Below are positions 51,289 through 63,416 of a stretch of DNA of 64,000 bases, piece after piece. The DNA is taken from contig WION01000037.1 in assembly GCA_015039365.1 (NCBI GenBank), positions 244,348-308,347 on the forward strand, written 5' to 3'. Below the pieces are notes generated by a model. The model searched no databases. It was given only the letters and a program-made list of their open reading frames with translations, and was not told the DNA's origin. The number at the start of each line of letters is the position of its first letter. Within the stretch, counting starts at the first letter, position 1. A program made the translations under genes and the position numbers. This DNA is from Amanita rubescens. Its lineage: Eukaryota; Basidiomycota; Agaricomycetes; Agaricales; Amanitaceae.

Positions 51289-52374
51289 ATGGCTACCTTC
51301 GATTATTCCTCCTTCCTTCCAGGCAATCTCGATCCTGCCTTGCAAGAATTGACCAACGTTTACAAGAATAACACGGATCGCCTCACCAATGCATTTTTCC
51401 AGACTCCCTTACCAGGTGTCCACACGTCGGCACGTACGTATCCAATCAATACGGTGCTTCACACTGATCCAATTTCTTTCCCTAGCGGACATCATGGGTG
51501 CGAAAGACCTAGGCTTCAAAGTTGCCTTGCGCTCTGTGCCTTCTGTTCGTGATGTGGTAGCATATACTCAACTTATTGCCACTTTCATTCCTGTGATTAC
51601 GGATCACGATACCCTTGTCGCCATCTTATTGCCCAATGCTTCTTCATGGAAGATCTTGGAGACATCTGACCTCTCTGACATAAACGAGGTCCGTCACCCT
51701 ACCCAGACTCAAAACAGCGCTTATTTTTCCATCAGGAATATAGGCAAAAGTTTAATGATTACCTGCCTATTTTAGATCCGATGGTCGACGGTTTGAACAA
51801 TTTCCTGACAGAACTGAAGAACATCGACAAGGAAAACCCTCCTGCTTGGTTCAAGCAGACGTTATTTGATACCCTCACTCCCATTCTGTCCTTCGCAAGC
51901 TTCCGTCCTGGCGTTGAAGGCCAATCTATATTAGCGGGTATTCTTGGATTATCTATTAGCATGGTGAACACACCGATGAACGAGATCCTTTTCCCGCTCT
52001 TCCCTCGCTCTCCCGACCCGAAGGTTGTGATCGCAGAAGCCGTTCAGACAAACTGTGTTGACGCCATCACAAAATACGAGGAGCTCATTCGTGATCTCAT
52101 CCCCCTTTTTGAACCGTTCCAAGCTGCCTGCATTACCGTTTCAGAAGAGCAAGTCGCCGTTGCTCCGCGCATTAAGGATAATGCTCCCGGACCCGAGCCA
52201 ACCACTGCTGACCAGTGCATTCTCGCCTGGGATGATGTTAAGAATGCCGGAAATGGTTTCATCAACTACGTCGCCGGAGGTTCCTCTGCTAACGCGGCGT
52301 CGACCGAAACGTCGAAATCGCCTGCTGCGCAAGCGGAGCCAATATCTCCGGGAGACGTCACCAAAGCCTTCTGA
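51289..52374 (+). CDS. C3: C-type gene reduced to its first module
   Basis: The start and first exons match C1 (MATFDYSSFLPGNLDPALQ, then LNNFLTELKNIDKENPPAWF, ILAGILGLSISMVNTPMN and DQCILAWDDVKNAGNGFINY). After SPGDVTKAF a TGA stop appears, and the sequence jumps to the 3' flank that follows the stop of C1. About 2.7 kb, holding the second and third coiled-coil/hydrophobic sets, is deleted. The remaining exons are open and the promoter is intact, so a short protein of about 330 residues may be made. It could equally be a recent pseudogene. Confidence 0.6.
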
Positions 52375-52754
52375 CCTGGTTGGTAAAGGTGCGCTTCGTA
52401 GTGAAACAGTTGGAATTGCCATGTTACCCTGAATATGTACTTTTGATGTCATGGCTTGTGAATGAAAAAAATGATTCCGAAAGTGATTCTGAACCTTGAG
52501 GTCGACGTGCTGTTGGTGCTACTGATTCGCGCGAAATTATTTGGGCAGAGTTGCAGGCTCAATACAAGATAATGACATCCTCCAACCACGTTATATATTG
52601 CCAAAATGATGGAGTGACTCCGTGACATCATGATGCTATTTATGATTTTGTGCGCTATCATCCGGCAGCTTCATGGTCCGAGTTGTTGAGTTCCGACCGT
52701 GTAAGTAGTAATACCTCAGCTTCTTTCTTTCTATCATCTCTATACCCTCCGTGC
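52375..52754. other. C3 3' flank and intact-PRODH promoter
   Basis: The proximal part matches the C1 3' flank. A short piece near 52,530 (GATTCGCGCGAAATTATTTGGG) is a stray PRODH C-terminal fragment. The distal part is the likely PRODH promoter. Confidence 0.5.
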
Positions 52755-54683
52755 ATGTACAGGTCCTTCTTTCGTGTCCAAGCTCGAAACTGGACTCGCT
52801 CAAGCTACAGGCGCAACTTGGCCCTCGCTACGATATCATCCGGAACTCTCGGATTCGCTTTGACTAAGCAACGAACAGATACCAATGAACACTCTAATAA
52901 CACGCCAAACCATTCATTGAGCTCTCTCGTGAGGGCTTATGCCGTGTACAGCATGTGTTCTGTACCCTCAATTGTCGAGTATTCGCCCCATATTCTCCGT
53001 ATTCTCCTCAGTGTGCCGGTGGTGAGGCAGATCACGGAGGTCTTGGTCCGGGTGACGTTTTTCAACCAGGTTTGTCCTCCAGATCCAATACCTTTTCGAG
53101 TGAACGTTTATGTATGTGATTCAAGTTTGTGGGCGGGGATACCGCACGCGACACGATACCCGTCCTACGTACCCTGCGCGCTGAAAACAAGGGCGCTTTA
53201 CTGGTCTATTCGGTAGAAGTGGATGATCATGCTGTCATGTCGAATGACACGTCTGGGCAGGGCAATCCATCTCATAAACGTTTCGTGGAGGAGATGATAA
53301 AGACCATTGACACTGCCGCTGATTTTGAGGATTCCTTGGGTAATCGCGGAGGCTTCAATAGACGCACATGCGTTGCTTTGAAACTGGTAAGATTGAGCTT
53401 AACGTAATGGGAAAATGGTCTAAGCATATCTTTCACAGTCCGCGCTATTACCCGATGCACATGCTTTGATCAAACTCTCCGCCCATATCCTCAAGGCACG
53501 TTCATCTCAAGCGGTCCCCTTCCCCGGTTCTCCTACTGCCTCGGATCTTGCAATATTACACGGTATACACGCGTCTTTGTTGCTTCTCCAGTCGCAATCC
53601 TAATTGAACACGATCAGCCCCCAGTCAAGGCGTGAATCTGACGCAGAAAGACATCGAGTCTCTTCGAGAACTACACGCCGACCTGGAAAGTATATGTTCT
53701 CGTGCCAAAGCACGGGATGTAAAGGTCGTCATAGATGCGGAATATAGCTGGTACCAACCAGCAGTGGACGCGTTCCAATTGAGTATGATGCGCAAGTTCA
53801 ACGTGTTAGACAGTGGCCACACCCAACCTTTGGTCTATGGCACTTGGCAAGCATACCTACGACGGTAAGTCAGAAACATCGTCTTTGGTCTCTTGGTACT
53901 GATGCTTTACAGAAACCCGGGGTTCTTAGCAGAGGCACTTCGGGATGCACGAATGCATAAGTATGCCCTTGGAGTCAAGCTCGTTCGAGGAGCGTATCAT
54001 GAGTACGAGATTCATGCCCACAGTGATGCTAAGAGCAAAGAGGATTCCGTGTCCATTTCGCCAGATCCAGAACCTCCCGTTTGGATGACGAAATCCGAGA
54101 CAGATGCCTGCTTTAATGAAGGTGTGCGGACACTGGTCAAAGCTATTGCTACGGATGTCAGCGCAAGCTGGAGGGACACGAAGAACTGGTGGTCAATATC
54201 AAGAACAAATAGCAACACTGCGCTGTCTGTTCCACGAATTGCTGTCATCTTTGGGACACACAACCGGGAGAGTTGTGATGTCGTGTTGGAAGAACTTGTC
54301 AAGGCGAATTTGGCCAGCAAGGAAGAGATAGAAGAGGAAGGAAGGAAGGGCAAGAGGACAGTGGTGTCAGTGCGAGATGATGTAGCGCAACGAATCGCTA
54401 TCGCACAGCTGTATGGCATGTGTGATGATCTGACTGATTCATTGGTCGAGAGGATCAGGTCAAAGACTCCTCTTGTTATGAAGTACGCGCAGTTTCCTTG
54501 TTTATTTTGGACTCGTCTCATGTCCTTAGGTATCTCCCATACGGTGCACTTTCTGAGGTACTACCCTACCTTGGTCGACGTGCTATCGAGAACAAGTCGG
54601 TGCTTGGACAAGGCGGAGCTGAGAGAGAGAGGATGAGAGCTTGGCGACTAATTCGCGCTAGGATACTTGGGCAGATGTCATAA
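52755..54683 (+). CDS. PUT1: Proline dehydrogenase, intact copy
   Basis: This mitochondrial FAD-dependent proline dehydrogenase performs the first step of proline breakdown to glutamate. The start at 52,755 gives an Arg-rich, acid-poor leader (MYRSFFRVQARNWTRSSYRR) typical of mitochondrial import. Later exons carry TARDTIPVLRTLRAENKGA, VVIDAEYSWYQPAVDAF, ALGVKLVRGAYHEYEI, IAVIFGTHNRESCDVVLEEL and YLPYGALSEVLPYLGRRAIE. LVRGAY, GTHN and the Arg-Arg pair of the last helix are all conserved, unlike copy 1. The frame is open through about seven exons to ARILGQMS and a stop. It is the only copy in the window that looks functional and may be the source of the duplicated fragments. Confidence 0.9.
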
Positions 54684-54789
54684 TCTAGAGTAGTCGCCGC
54701 GTCGCGTCGCGTGACAAGTGTTGTTATTAGCCTTTTAAGGACGACTTGTCCATCGCGATTACCTTCATCTCAGACTTTGGCTATTCAAA

Positions 54790-57700
54790 ATGGCCAAGTC
54801 ATATCTCATAAACACGCTCATTGAAAAGGTAAACGTTTCATCCCAAGTAATCTGGTCACCTTTCGCTCAATGACTACGTACATCTTCAGATGCAGTCTCA
54901 GGACTCCGATTTTCGGTGAGCAACCACAACGTGCTGCTGTACGCATATGCCGTTAGGATTGATCTGAAATAGCTATATGGGCCTGAACGACTTGATGAAC
55001 GAGATCAAGCAGGATCCCGGTTGCTTGACAACCGATGAGACATTCGAAGTCAAGATTGTCAAAAATGTCATCACCCTCGTTGAGGACAAAAACTCGGAAG
55101 TCAAAAATCAAGCAGCCAAATGGTGAGTCCCTTGACTCCCCTTTCTGTCAGAATGCTAATTATGCCACAGCTTGGGTCAAATCATCAAAATCATACGACC
55201 GCCACAAATGGAAGTGGTGGTCAATAGGCTGATTGAGCTATCTAGTGGGAAAGACGACGAGTTACGAGATATCTCCACTCTCGGTATTGCCCATGCTCCT
55301 GTCTGCGTCCGTTTTTGCTCACGTAAATTATAGCGCTGAAAAACATCTCCGCTGAAATACCGAGAGATGCCAACATCGCCTCATCTGTATGCGCTCAATT
55401 AGTCCCTCAACTTCTGGGGTTGTTACAGAATGTATGTACCTCAAACAGCCTACGGCCGCGCACATGTCTTACGTTCTCTTAAGACCACTATAGCTCCAGA
55501 GACCCTGGTCGAGATCCTTTCCGTATTGATAATTCTTATAACTCGATTCCCTGAATATCTTTCGAGTGAAGAAATCAAACCCCCGCCAATTGCCGTGCTC
55601 GCCCCTCTGTTATCACACCCTCGACCCGTCGTGCGGAAACGAGCTATAGCTGCCCTTGCACAATTTATTCCAATTTCGCATCATACGCTATTCCAACAGC
55701 TTCTGGAATTGCATGTATTTCCTTATCTCATCCCCTCTGCGTCCGTTGAGAAACAGAGGACAACGGTTCAACTTACTGCGGCCGTAACGCGGCACTCGCC
55801 GACGCAGATGGGTCCTATTGTATTCAAGCTGATGCCCGGGATTTTGGATGCGATCAAGAAAGATGATGATGAACTAACGGAAGGGTGTTTACAGGTGAGT
55901 TTCAAGTTTTAGCTTTTTTTATCCTGTTTCACTTAAGAATTGGCGTGCGACAGGCCCTGGAAACCCTCCTTCTGAGATGCCCAGCCGAGATTACCCCGTA
56001 CCTGGGACAAATAGTACAAGTTGGAAATCAATACATCAAGTATGATCCGGTATGGCGATTTAAGCTGGCGAGTTGACTTCAAGCTAATACACGTTAGAAC
56101 TATGCTGGCGGTGATGATGAGGACGAGGAAATGGCAGATGGTGATGAAGAAGATGAAGAAGATGAGCTTGACGAGTAGGTCAAAAGTTTTTAGGATACCA
56201 CTACAACTTTTCTAATGCAGAGACAGATACTCTGATGACGAAGATACCTCTTACCGAATTCGACGCGCTGCTACTAAGCTTATCGCTGCTTTGATCGGAA
56301 CACGACCAGAACTGCTGGCTACAATCTATAAGGATGTTTCTCCCGTTCTGATATCTCGCTTTGGCGACCGGGAGGAAACCGTTCGGCTTGAGGTTTGGGC
56401 AACCTATGTTATACTTCTTGATCAAACGGCAGTATACGGGGGAACACCTCAAACCAACAACTCTGTGTTGCGCGGAAAACGAAAGCGGGATACGGAAGAG
56501 ACCATGGATATCGAAGGTTCTCCTTATGCCATGTTGAATGCTCAGGCACCAGCGTTGTGCAAGGCCCTCCTAAACCAGCTCAAGTCCTTCAAGTCACCTC
56601 CTGCGACTCTCCAAGCTGGTTTCAATCTTCTCCAGACTCTTCTCTCCGTATTGCCCGGTGCATTATCGACTCAGGTTTCTACGACGCTAGCAATAACGAA
56701 GAACATCTTATCGCAGCCTCCGACGACGTCTACGTCCTCCCTTTACCTCACCTGCTTGACGTTCTTGATACTGTTCTTCTCAAGCCACCCTCCTACTGCT
56801 TTTGCCGATTCACTGCCAACCATGACAGGGGTTCTCCTTAAGGCCATAGGAGAGAAGCATCCCCGTGTTGTCTCTGAATCATTCCGTGTATTTTCTTCAT
56901 TATTGAATGCCCTCAAGCCGGTAAAGGACACAGATTGGGCGGAGAAGCTTTATGATGCAGCGTTCACGAGGCTGAGCCATTACGACACCGATCCTGAAGT
57001 TAGGGCTGCCGCGGAAGATTGTATCGGGGACCTATGGGTATGCGCCAGCGACATGATGAGGGGAAAGGGTAAAGAATGGGAGTACATTTGCCGTTTGACT
57101 GGCCAAACGGAGGGCCCTGTCAAAATCGTGACGAAGGTAGCGAAAGAAGTCCAGATGGGCAACGTTTGGGTCGATGAATGTATGAAGTGGCTTCTTGAGT
57201 TAATCAAGAGAGGCAGTCGTTCTGGAAAGGGAGACGTATTTACTGGACTAGAAGTTTTAATGAAAAGGTGAGTCGCATGTGTCTGTTTTATCTTTGATTA
57301 CTTATATTGCGAGCAGCTATCCTAGTGGCATTCCCCAAGACCTGCCTGCAACGGTGATATTCCACATCAAGCCTTACCTGTCAACCGCAGACACCCAGCC
57401 TCTCTCTCAGGCTTTGTCTATTCTTTCTCTCCTTCTCGATCTTTCTCCCAACACCACGTTCCCTGTTATTGAGCGCGAGGTCCTTTCTGATATCTACGCC
57501 ATCGCGCACTCACCCGTTGTCTCTTCCGTTGCATTAGACTCATTGCTACGATTCTTGTCCTCACTTGTTCACGCTGACAACCAGATCGCTACTCATGTGG
57601 TACCCAACCTTGTCATTGCCGTAGAGAAAGCCCCAAAGGCTGAGGCTAGTCCTGGAAACGTGGCCAAGTGTGTTGCTCAGGTGGTCAGAAGCCAGCCTGA

Positions 57701-59246
57701 CGTAGCCGCGGGTACAATTGCTGAGTATGCAAAGAATCTCAAGGTTCGTTCGATACTCTTGAATGTAGCGATTGATGGAACGGGTTACGATAGGACTCGT
57801 CCAAGGCGGTGCCTACCCTAGTCGTGCTAAGCTTGTTGATCGTCGGGGAACTCGGTCGATTCATGTGTGTATAAAATGGACTGAGTATGATAACCCACTA
57901 ACACTTCTTTTTTAGAGACATGTCCACTCAGGCAGAAGTGTTCACTCATGTTATTGAACACTTTAGTGCTGATTCAGAGAGCGTACGGTCCGCTGCTGCC
58001 TTTGCTGCTGGTAACATTGCCATTGGCAACCTACATCAATTCCTGCCCGTCATTGTCAAGTCTGTGGAAAGCGATCCCAAGAAGCGTCTCTTGTATCTGC
58101 ATGCTCTCAAAGAGGTTCGTGTCTAGAAAATTTCTTGTGGAGGCACACATGTGAATCTCATTCTTAACAGGTTGTTACTCATTGTTCGCAACCACAGCTT
58201 GAGAGTATCGCAGATATGCTGTGGGTACCGCTCTTCGAAAATTCGGAAAGTTCAGAAGAGTCCGCGAGGAATGTCGCTGCGGCGTGTCTTGGCAAGCTAG
58301 CAACTACTCAGCCATCAAAGTATTTGCCACAACTTCACGTGCGTTTTTAGCGTTTTCCAATTGTCATGAGAGCTGATGATGATTAACTAGGCTCGTATTC
58401 GCGACAAGGACGCGTCTGCAAGAGCTACTGTTGTATCAGCTATCCGGTACACTTTCACGGACGCTTCGCAAGCGTATGACGAGCAACTTGCACCGTTGCT
58501 TGTGGATTTCCTTTCGTTGATGAACGACGGAAATATGGTATGTTATAATGTCAACATCATCGAAGCAAGCCTAATGATCGATCGTTAGACTGTCCGAAGG
58601 CTTGCTTTAGCGCTTCTGAACTCAGCGGCGCGTACCAAGCCCCACCTCATCAAGGACCACCTTTCAACACTTCTGCCCGGTCTTTATGAGCAGACGATTA
58701 TCCGACGCGAACTTATCCGCACTGTCCAGATGGGACCCTGGACACATAAAGTTGATGATGGCCTTGAGGCGCGCAAGACTGCATATGAGACGATGTACAC
58801 CTTGGTTCGTATTTACTGCTTTCAGAGGTGTTGATCACCGTCTGATCTATTGTCTAACATAGCTTGATACTTGTCTTGGGAAGATTGATCTACATGAATT
58901 CATCCTCCGCGTCCTTCCTGGCCTAACAGATGATTCGGACGAGATCAAAGTCATCTCCCACATGATCCTATTCCGCCTGTCTCAAGTTGCACCCACGGCA
59001 GTTTCTCCTAGGTTGGACGAAGCCACGCCGCATCTGGCGCAAACGATGAAGGGCGCAACCGTGACGAAAGACACCGTCAAGCAAGATCTGGAAAGGGCCG
59101 CTGAGCTGCAGCGTAGTGCATTGAGGTGTATCGCTGGTCTCAGTAAGATAGGATCGGGCGTATCCCCCCGGTTCGATGCATTTGTTGAAGAGTTGAAGAA
59201 GAGCCAGAATTGGGGTACCGAGTTTTTGGAGTTGATCGACAAGTAA
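54790..59246 (+). CDS. CAND1: CAND1/TIP120, cullin-associated NEDD8-dissociated protein
   Basis: CAND1 exchanges substrate receptors on cullin-RING ubiquitin ligases by binding un-neddylated cullin-RBX1. The ATG at 54,790 gives MAKSYLINTLIEK, then after introns GLNDLMNEIKQDPGC, KNVITLVEDKNSEVKNQAAK, CLGQIIKIIRPPQ and ALKNISAEIPRDANIASSVC. These are the N-terminal HEAT repeats. Many exons of HEAT-repeat sequence follow. One acidic loop (DDEDEEMADGDEEDEEDELD) is in the expected place. The TIP120 C-terminal domain ends VEELKKSQNWGTEFLELIDK and a stop. Length (about 1,200 residues) fits the family. It is a conserved housekeeping gene and marks the edge of the duplicated zone. Confidence 0.93.
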
Positions 59247-59672
59247 TCCCAAGTGTGGACAATCCTTTTTGCATATTTTATCGAGCATTCTTTTTTTCTT
59301 GTTGTTCATCTGTACCAACACCAGATTGATTCGTATACTAGCAAGCAACGAATGGAGCCTGGCTCAGTGATAATCGACTCCAGCCATTGCATTGAGTGAA
59401 ATTCGAACCATAAAGTCAAGTTGAGATGAGTAAAAAAAATCTTCAAGTGACCAGCACGATCAGGGTTGAGCGCCACAATTCGTCAATGTCCTGGAAGACG
59501 ACAATAAATACGGCGAACTCCGTTTATACCACAACAGCTTGCACTGCCATTTGTTGTTTGCACGAGGCAGATTCTGGCTTCGAAACCGCACAACTGCAAA
59601 CCCTTCTCACAGAGTCTCTTTATCACGGCCCCTTTCTCTAATTGCACGACAACTCTCTTCGTCCGTAACGCC
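59247..59672. other. Intergenic stretch, nothing recognised
   Basis: The spacer contains the CAND1 3' end region and the promoter of the following gene. Short frames here have no recognisable motif. Confidence 0.45.
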
Positions 59673-60485
59673 ATGGGAGACACTGTCTATGACATCAAAG
59701 TGCTCCAGGTGAGCGTCGACCCTTTAGACGAAGACGAAAGCCACTTTCGCATTCTGGTCGATGGTAAATTCGTCAAATATCTGACCATCGATGCGAAATT
59801 GTATAGTGTCGACGATATGTGCTTCGAGCCCTCCTTAATCTCCATCTTACCCCCTCTCCCGCCTGGTGACTGGAATACTGGCCGTATATCTCGGAATTGC
59901 GTAGACGGCCGCCCCCACTTTTCCGAGGTCACGAAAGTCGAACTCCCAAGTATCTCACACCTCTGGCATCCCCTCCAAATCGACCACCTGGACCTTCACA
60001 TGGGAGATAAACTCCGGTCCAATGTTTACGAAGCCAGCACTCCCCAGTTTGATCTACCCATCGTAGTCAAATTTGCTCAATTCCCTTACGAAATACCTTA
60101 CCTCGATTCCGAAACTTCTGCATACCAATGGATCCAAAACCACCAAATCGGCCCCCGGTTTCTCGGGCACTTAACCGAGGAAGGTCGAGTTATTGGCTTT
60201 GCGATGGAGCGTATCACTAGCTGCCGGCACGCTACGCCCGAGGATTTGGTTCTGTGTCAGCAGGCGCTGTCGAAATTACACCGGTTGAGCATCAAGCATG
60301 GCGACATCAACAAACATAATTTTCTTATCCACGACGATCGAGCGACGCTGATTGATTTTGAGTCTGCGTTGCAATGCAACGATGCAAAGGTGCTGGAAGA
60401 GGAGTTTCGAGGGCTAGAGAAAGAGTTGAGTGATATGTCGGGGAGAGGGGGCTGCCGGGTGGTCGAGAGCAGCTCAGAGAAGTGA
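59673..60485 (+). CDS. APH/choline-kinase-like small-molecule or protein kinase-fold protein
   Basis: A single exon of 270 codons starts at MGDTVYDIKVLQVSVDPLDE. The kinase-like part has PIVVKFAQFPYE (lysine strand), ETSAYQWIQNHQIGPRFLGH, KHGDINKHNFLIHDD (catalytic HGDINKxN) and ATLIDFESAL (the DFE metal-binding motif). These are the active-site motifs of the aminoglycoside-phosphotransferase/choline-kinase fold. In fungal databases such genes are often labelled alpha-galactosidase A, which the motifs do not support. Substrate is unknown. The lack of introns contrasts with its neighbours. Confidence 0.78.
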   Translation: MGDTVYDIKVLQVSVDPLDEDESHFRILVDGKFVKYLTIDAKLYSVDDMCFEPSLISILPPLPPGDWNTGRISRNCVDGRPHFSEVTKVELPSISHLWHPLQIDHLDLHMGDKLRSNVYEASTPQFDLPIVVKFAQFPYEIPYLDSETSAYQWIQNHQIGPRFLGHLTEEGRVIGFAMERITSCRHATPEDLVLCQQALSKLHRLSIKHGDINKHNFLIHDDRATLIDFESALQCNDAKVLEEEFRGLEKELSDMSGRGGCRVVESSSEK

Positions 60486-60875
60486 CCGTATCTAGTTGTA
60501 TACAGAAATTACAGAGTGATCACTGATCGTGGCCGTTCATCGTCCATCAACCCTTATTGAAAATTAAAGTTTTGCTGCTTGCAAAATGTGAGGCTAAATT
60601 TAAACATTGAGCAATGTGTTTTCATCAGATTTTGCAAGTGGCAAAAACCGGCCTCCCCAGCTGTGTCATGACATGATGATGATCACTGATGGCAATCATC
60701 GATCTCGTCATTGAACCCTAACACTACGACCTACCAGCGATTTCGATATGGGTTTCATTGTTTTGAAAAAGGGTTGCAAAGTCACCCTCTCTGTTTAGAA
60801 CCTGGAAGGTTCGCGCGAAAATTGCCCTGATCTTGAACCCCCCCGGTAGAAGTTACAGACCACTTCGATGTAGAG
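60486..60875. other. Intergenic stretch
   Basis: A short direct repeat AGTTACAGACCACT occurs twice, near 60,850 and 60,874, just beyond the 3' end of the minus-strand HNH-like gene. Nothing else was recognised. Confidence 0.45.
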
Positions 60876-62649
60876 TTACAGACCACTAGCGTCGTGACAA
60901 GTTGTCTTAGGAGCCATATAAGGATCTTCATATCCTACAGATGCTATGGTCAGAGAGAGATTGATATGATCCAACAGTCTGTACTTACGGCGAGTTCCGA
61001 ACATCATCGTCATTGCTGCGACAGCACGTTGCTTAGGATGAAGGAGCGGATCCTTCGCCCTTGCTGCAACCAGTCGAAACTCGGAGGCGGTCAAGCCATC
61101 TGCGTCGGGGGTCTCGGGAGGCTCCACTGCATCAAGATGATCTTCGCCGGGTGGCTCTGAACTGTCCTCCATTGTGCCAGAAGGAGAATTTTGCCCCAGA
61201 GAAGAAAACCGGTGGGCCACCGACAATGACTGTGCAGTCGTGTGGTGGCCCTGCTGGGAAACCTGCATGAATTGACTATGCCTATGCACGGCCACACCAC
61301 TATAAGTCTGAGGCACGAAAAATATTGCGGTAACCAAATCGGACATCTGTTGTGCGAACCTCTGCACACGGGGACTAGCGGAGGAGCCATGATCTCGCAT
61401 GAACTGGTCCAACTTGTAATGCGCATTGATGACCATGGCGAGAGAAGAGAGAAGAGGCTTGTCAGAGGCGGAACGAAGATTTGGGACAATGAATGGATCG
61501 AGAGGTGCATGAGGCGGCGACGCTGAGCAGAGATGGTCTTCAACAGCAATCCAGTACGTCCAAGTGATCGACGACGTTGGCTGCGCAGTCTCTCCCCGGC
61601 GATAGAGGGTTCGATCTTGCGCAATGACAAGCGGCTGGCCATCTGGGAGCAACGCATGAGGGTGAAGGACGACAATCTCCCAATGCGGTTTGGCAAAAGG
61701 TGGCTGGGATATCTATAGACGAGTGTCAGAGGCTCTACATAGGAACGACAAAGGAATAACACACACGTCTAGAGGGCGAACGTGACCTTCAGAGGAGTCA
61801 TGTTTCGCCCAGTCTTCGTTAATCTTGCGTAAAGCCTCAAGCATCGCGCTGGCGTCGCTATCAGATGGTACAATGCAAAAAGTTCCGTAAATATCCCAGT
61901 GGACATGAAGGGACGCCTCCACTGAAATATTCGTCAATTGATGGACGTTTCTGTGGGGTGGGCATACCCACGGAGAATTGCATTGGTAGGACTGTCCAAT
62001 AAAAACTTATATACTGAAGGATCTTGAAGTTTTTGCCGGCTAAGGAGATCTTCCTGGAAGGGGTGTCAAACCATTGAACGAGACGCGGAACAACAGACTT
62101 CACCACCAGCCTCTTTCGCTCTGGATCCCTACGAACGGGATTGATTATGTGGGCAGCTTGAAGATCGGCAGAGGCAGAGCCTGTGAAGAAAGACCGCTGA
62201 TCGCAGGCAAGAAGTCGATGTCGAAGGCTCTTGTCTTCCGGAGACTCAGGAGACCATTCACTATCTGACCTTGTTGTCTCGGACGGCGGGGCAAGTGCTC
62301 GAAGAATGGCATCAGATCCAGGTCCTATGTGCGGGTTTGGAGGAAGCTTTTTGACGGGCGATATGAACACTCGGAACTGCTGGGCATCGTCGTCGAAACC
62401 GAGGAGAGACATATCATTTGGAACTATTTTTGGAACCGGTACATACGCGTTCGGACGCGTTACTTGAATCTCGCACTGCTCTTGCCGCTGCACCGTCCTC
62501 GCCACCGCTTTGAGCTCGCCACGATACATCACTGATCTGCCACCAAGTCTTGCCGTTCTAGCTGAAGGTACTATACACGCCAAAGGCTTTGAGGTCTCAA
62601 TGGCAACTTCGCACACCAGGTAAATCATATTATCTTTATATAGGGGCAC
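60876..62649 (-). CDS. HNH-nuclease-like protein with long helical C-terminal region
   Basis: The N-terminal exon contains AIETSKPLACIVPSARTARL, then LACDQRSFFTGSASADLQAA followed by HIINPVRRDPERKR. The Cys, TGS and AAHIINP arrangement fits the HNH_2-type core of basidiomycete proteins. Further exons contain SLHVHWDIYGTFCIVPSDSD and HWEIVVLHPHALLPDGQPLV, which correspond to the rest of this fold. A less conserved tail with a Pro/Glu-rich stretch (SSEPPGEDHLDAVEPPETPD) follows and ends at 60,876. Start and splice limits are uncertain, and one boundary near 62,020 could not be resolved without breaking the frame, so slight decay is possible. Confidence 0.55.
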
Positions 62650-63008
62650 CTAGACTAATTTCCTATAGAGTTCACATATAGTGGGTTCACTGATCTGGTA
62701 AAGCGGATCCGAAACGACAACATCATCATCATAAACAATGTTTCGCTAGCGAATTTCAACCGAATTTCCTCGGAAAGGGAGAAAAAGGGTTTGGGGTTCC
62801 GGAAACAATTTGTTGAGTATGTCGACAATGTTTTGTTGCTTCAGTCCGATTGAACAGTGGATCACCAGCGCCGTAATCATGGAGAAGCTGAGTCAATAAA
62901 TAGCATAATGGGCGTACCACGAGGGGAGCTCCTCAGTACGCGGGCCACAACATTTACCAACCTTGATGATGCTGGCGGTGTGAGGTCGCAGGGGGAAGGA
63001 GACTTTCT
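62650..63008. other. Spacer before a nuclease-like fragment
   Basis: The stretch includes ATCATCATCATAAAC and short frames without clear motifs. A 5' exon of the following gene may be here but was not identified. Confidence 0.3.
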
Positions 63009-63416
63009 TTATGTCCACGTGTATGCCTCAGGCCTAATGGCTTTCCAACAGTAGTCATTGAGGCTGGCTATACCAAATCCTGGGACTCACTACGACAGAA
63101 AGCTAGATGGTGGTTTGCAGCTTCCCACTTTGATGTCAAGATTGTCATCCTTGCAAAGTTTGATCCATCATCTAGAGGTGGGAGAATCACCATTGAGAAG
63201 TGGAAGGCAGTTGAAGCAGTACTCCGGCCTGGAGTGAGAACATGGGCACAAGCAAATGTACCAGCACAAGCAACTTGCATTCAAAGTATCCACATTACCT
63301 GCCGTGCCCTTGGAAATGACCTTGAAGATCCAGCATCGTATGATGTAACTGATTCCTTATGCCTTGAATTTGTAGATGTTTACCTTCGACAACCAACCGG
63401 CCAACTTGAAGGATAG
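63009..63416 (+). CDS. PD-(D/E)XK-like nuclease-fold protein, 5' part unresolved
   Basis: One frame reads LRPNGFPTVVIEAGYTKSWD, then LRQKARWWFAASHFDVKIVI and GGRITIEKWKAVEAVLR, ending LRQPTGQLEG and a stop at 63,414-63,416. The FPTVVIEAG..RWWF pattern resembles fungal Uma2/restriction-endonuclease-fold proteins, where the Glu of the VIE strand is a catalytic residue. An upstream Asp-bearing exon is expected but not seen, so this may be a partial or degenerate gene. Confidence 0.45.
   Translation, partial: LCPRVCLRPNGFPTVVIEAGYTKSWDSLRQKARWWFAASHFDVKIVILAKFDPSSRGGRITIEKWKAVEAVLRPGVRTWAQANVPAQATCIQSIHITCRALGNDLEDPASYDVTDSLCLEFVDVYLRQPTGQLEG

Noticed and set aside
53625..54521. Minus-strand frames opposite the intact PRODH gene
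   Set aside because: They are shadows; no motifs, and the plus strand is clearly coding.
60891..61718. Plus-strand frames between 60.9 and 61.7 kb
   Set aside because: They are antisense to the longer minus-strand HNH-like gene exon.
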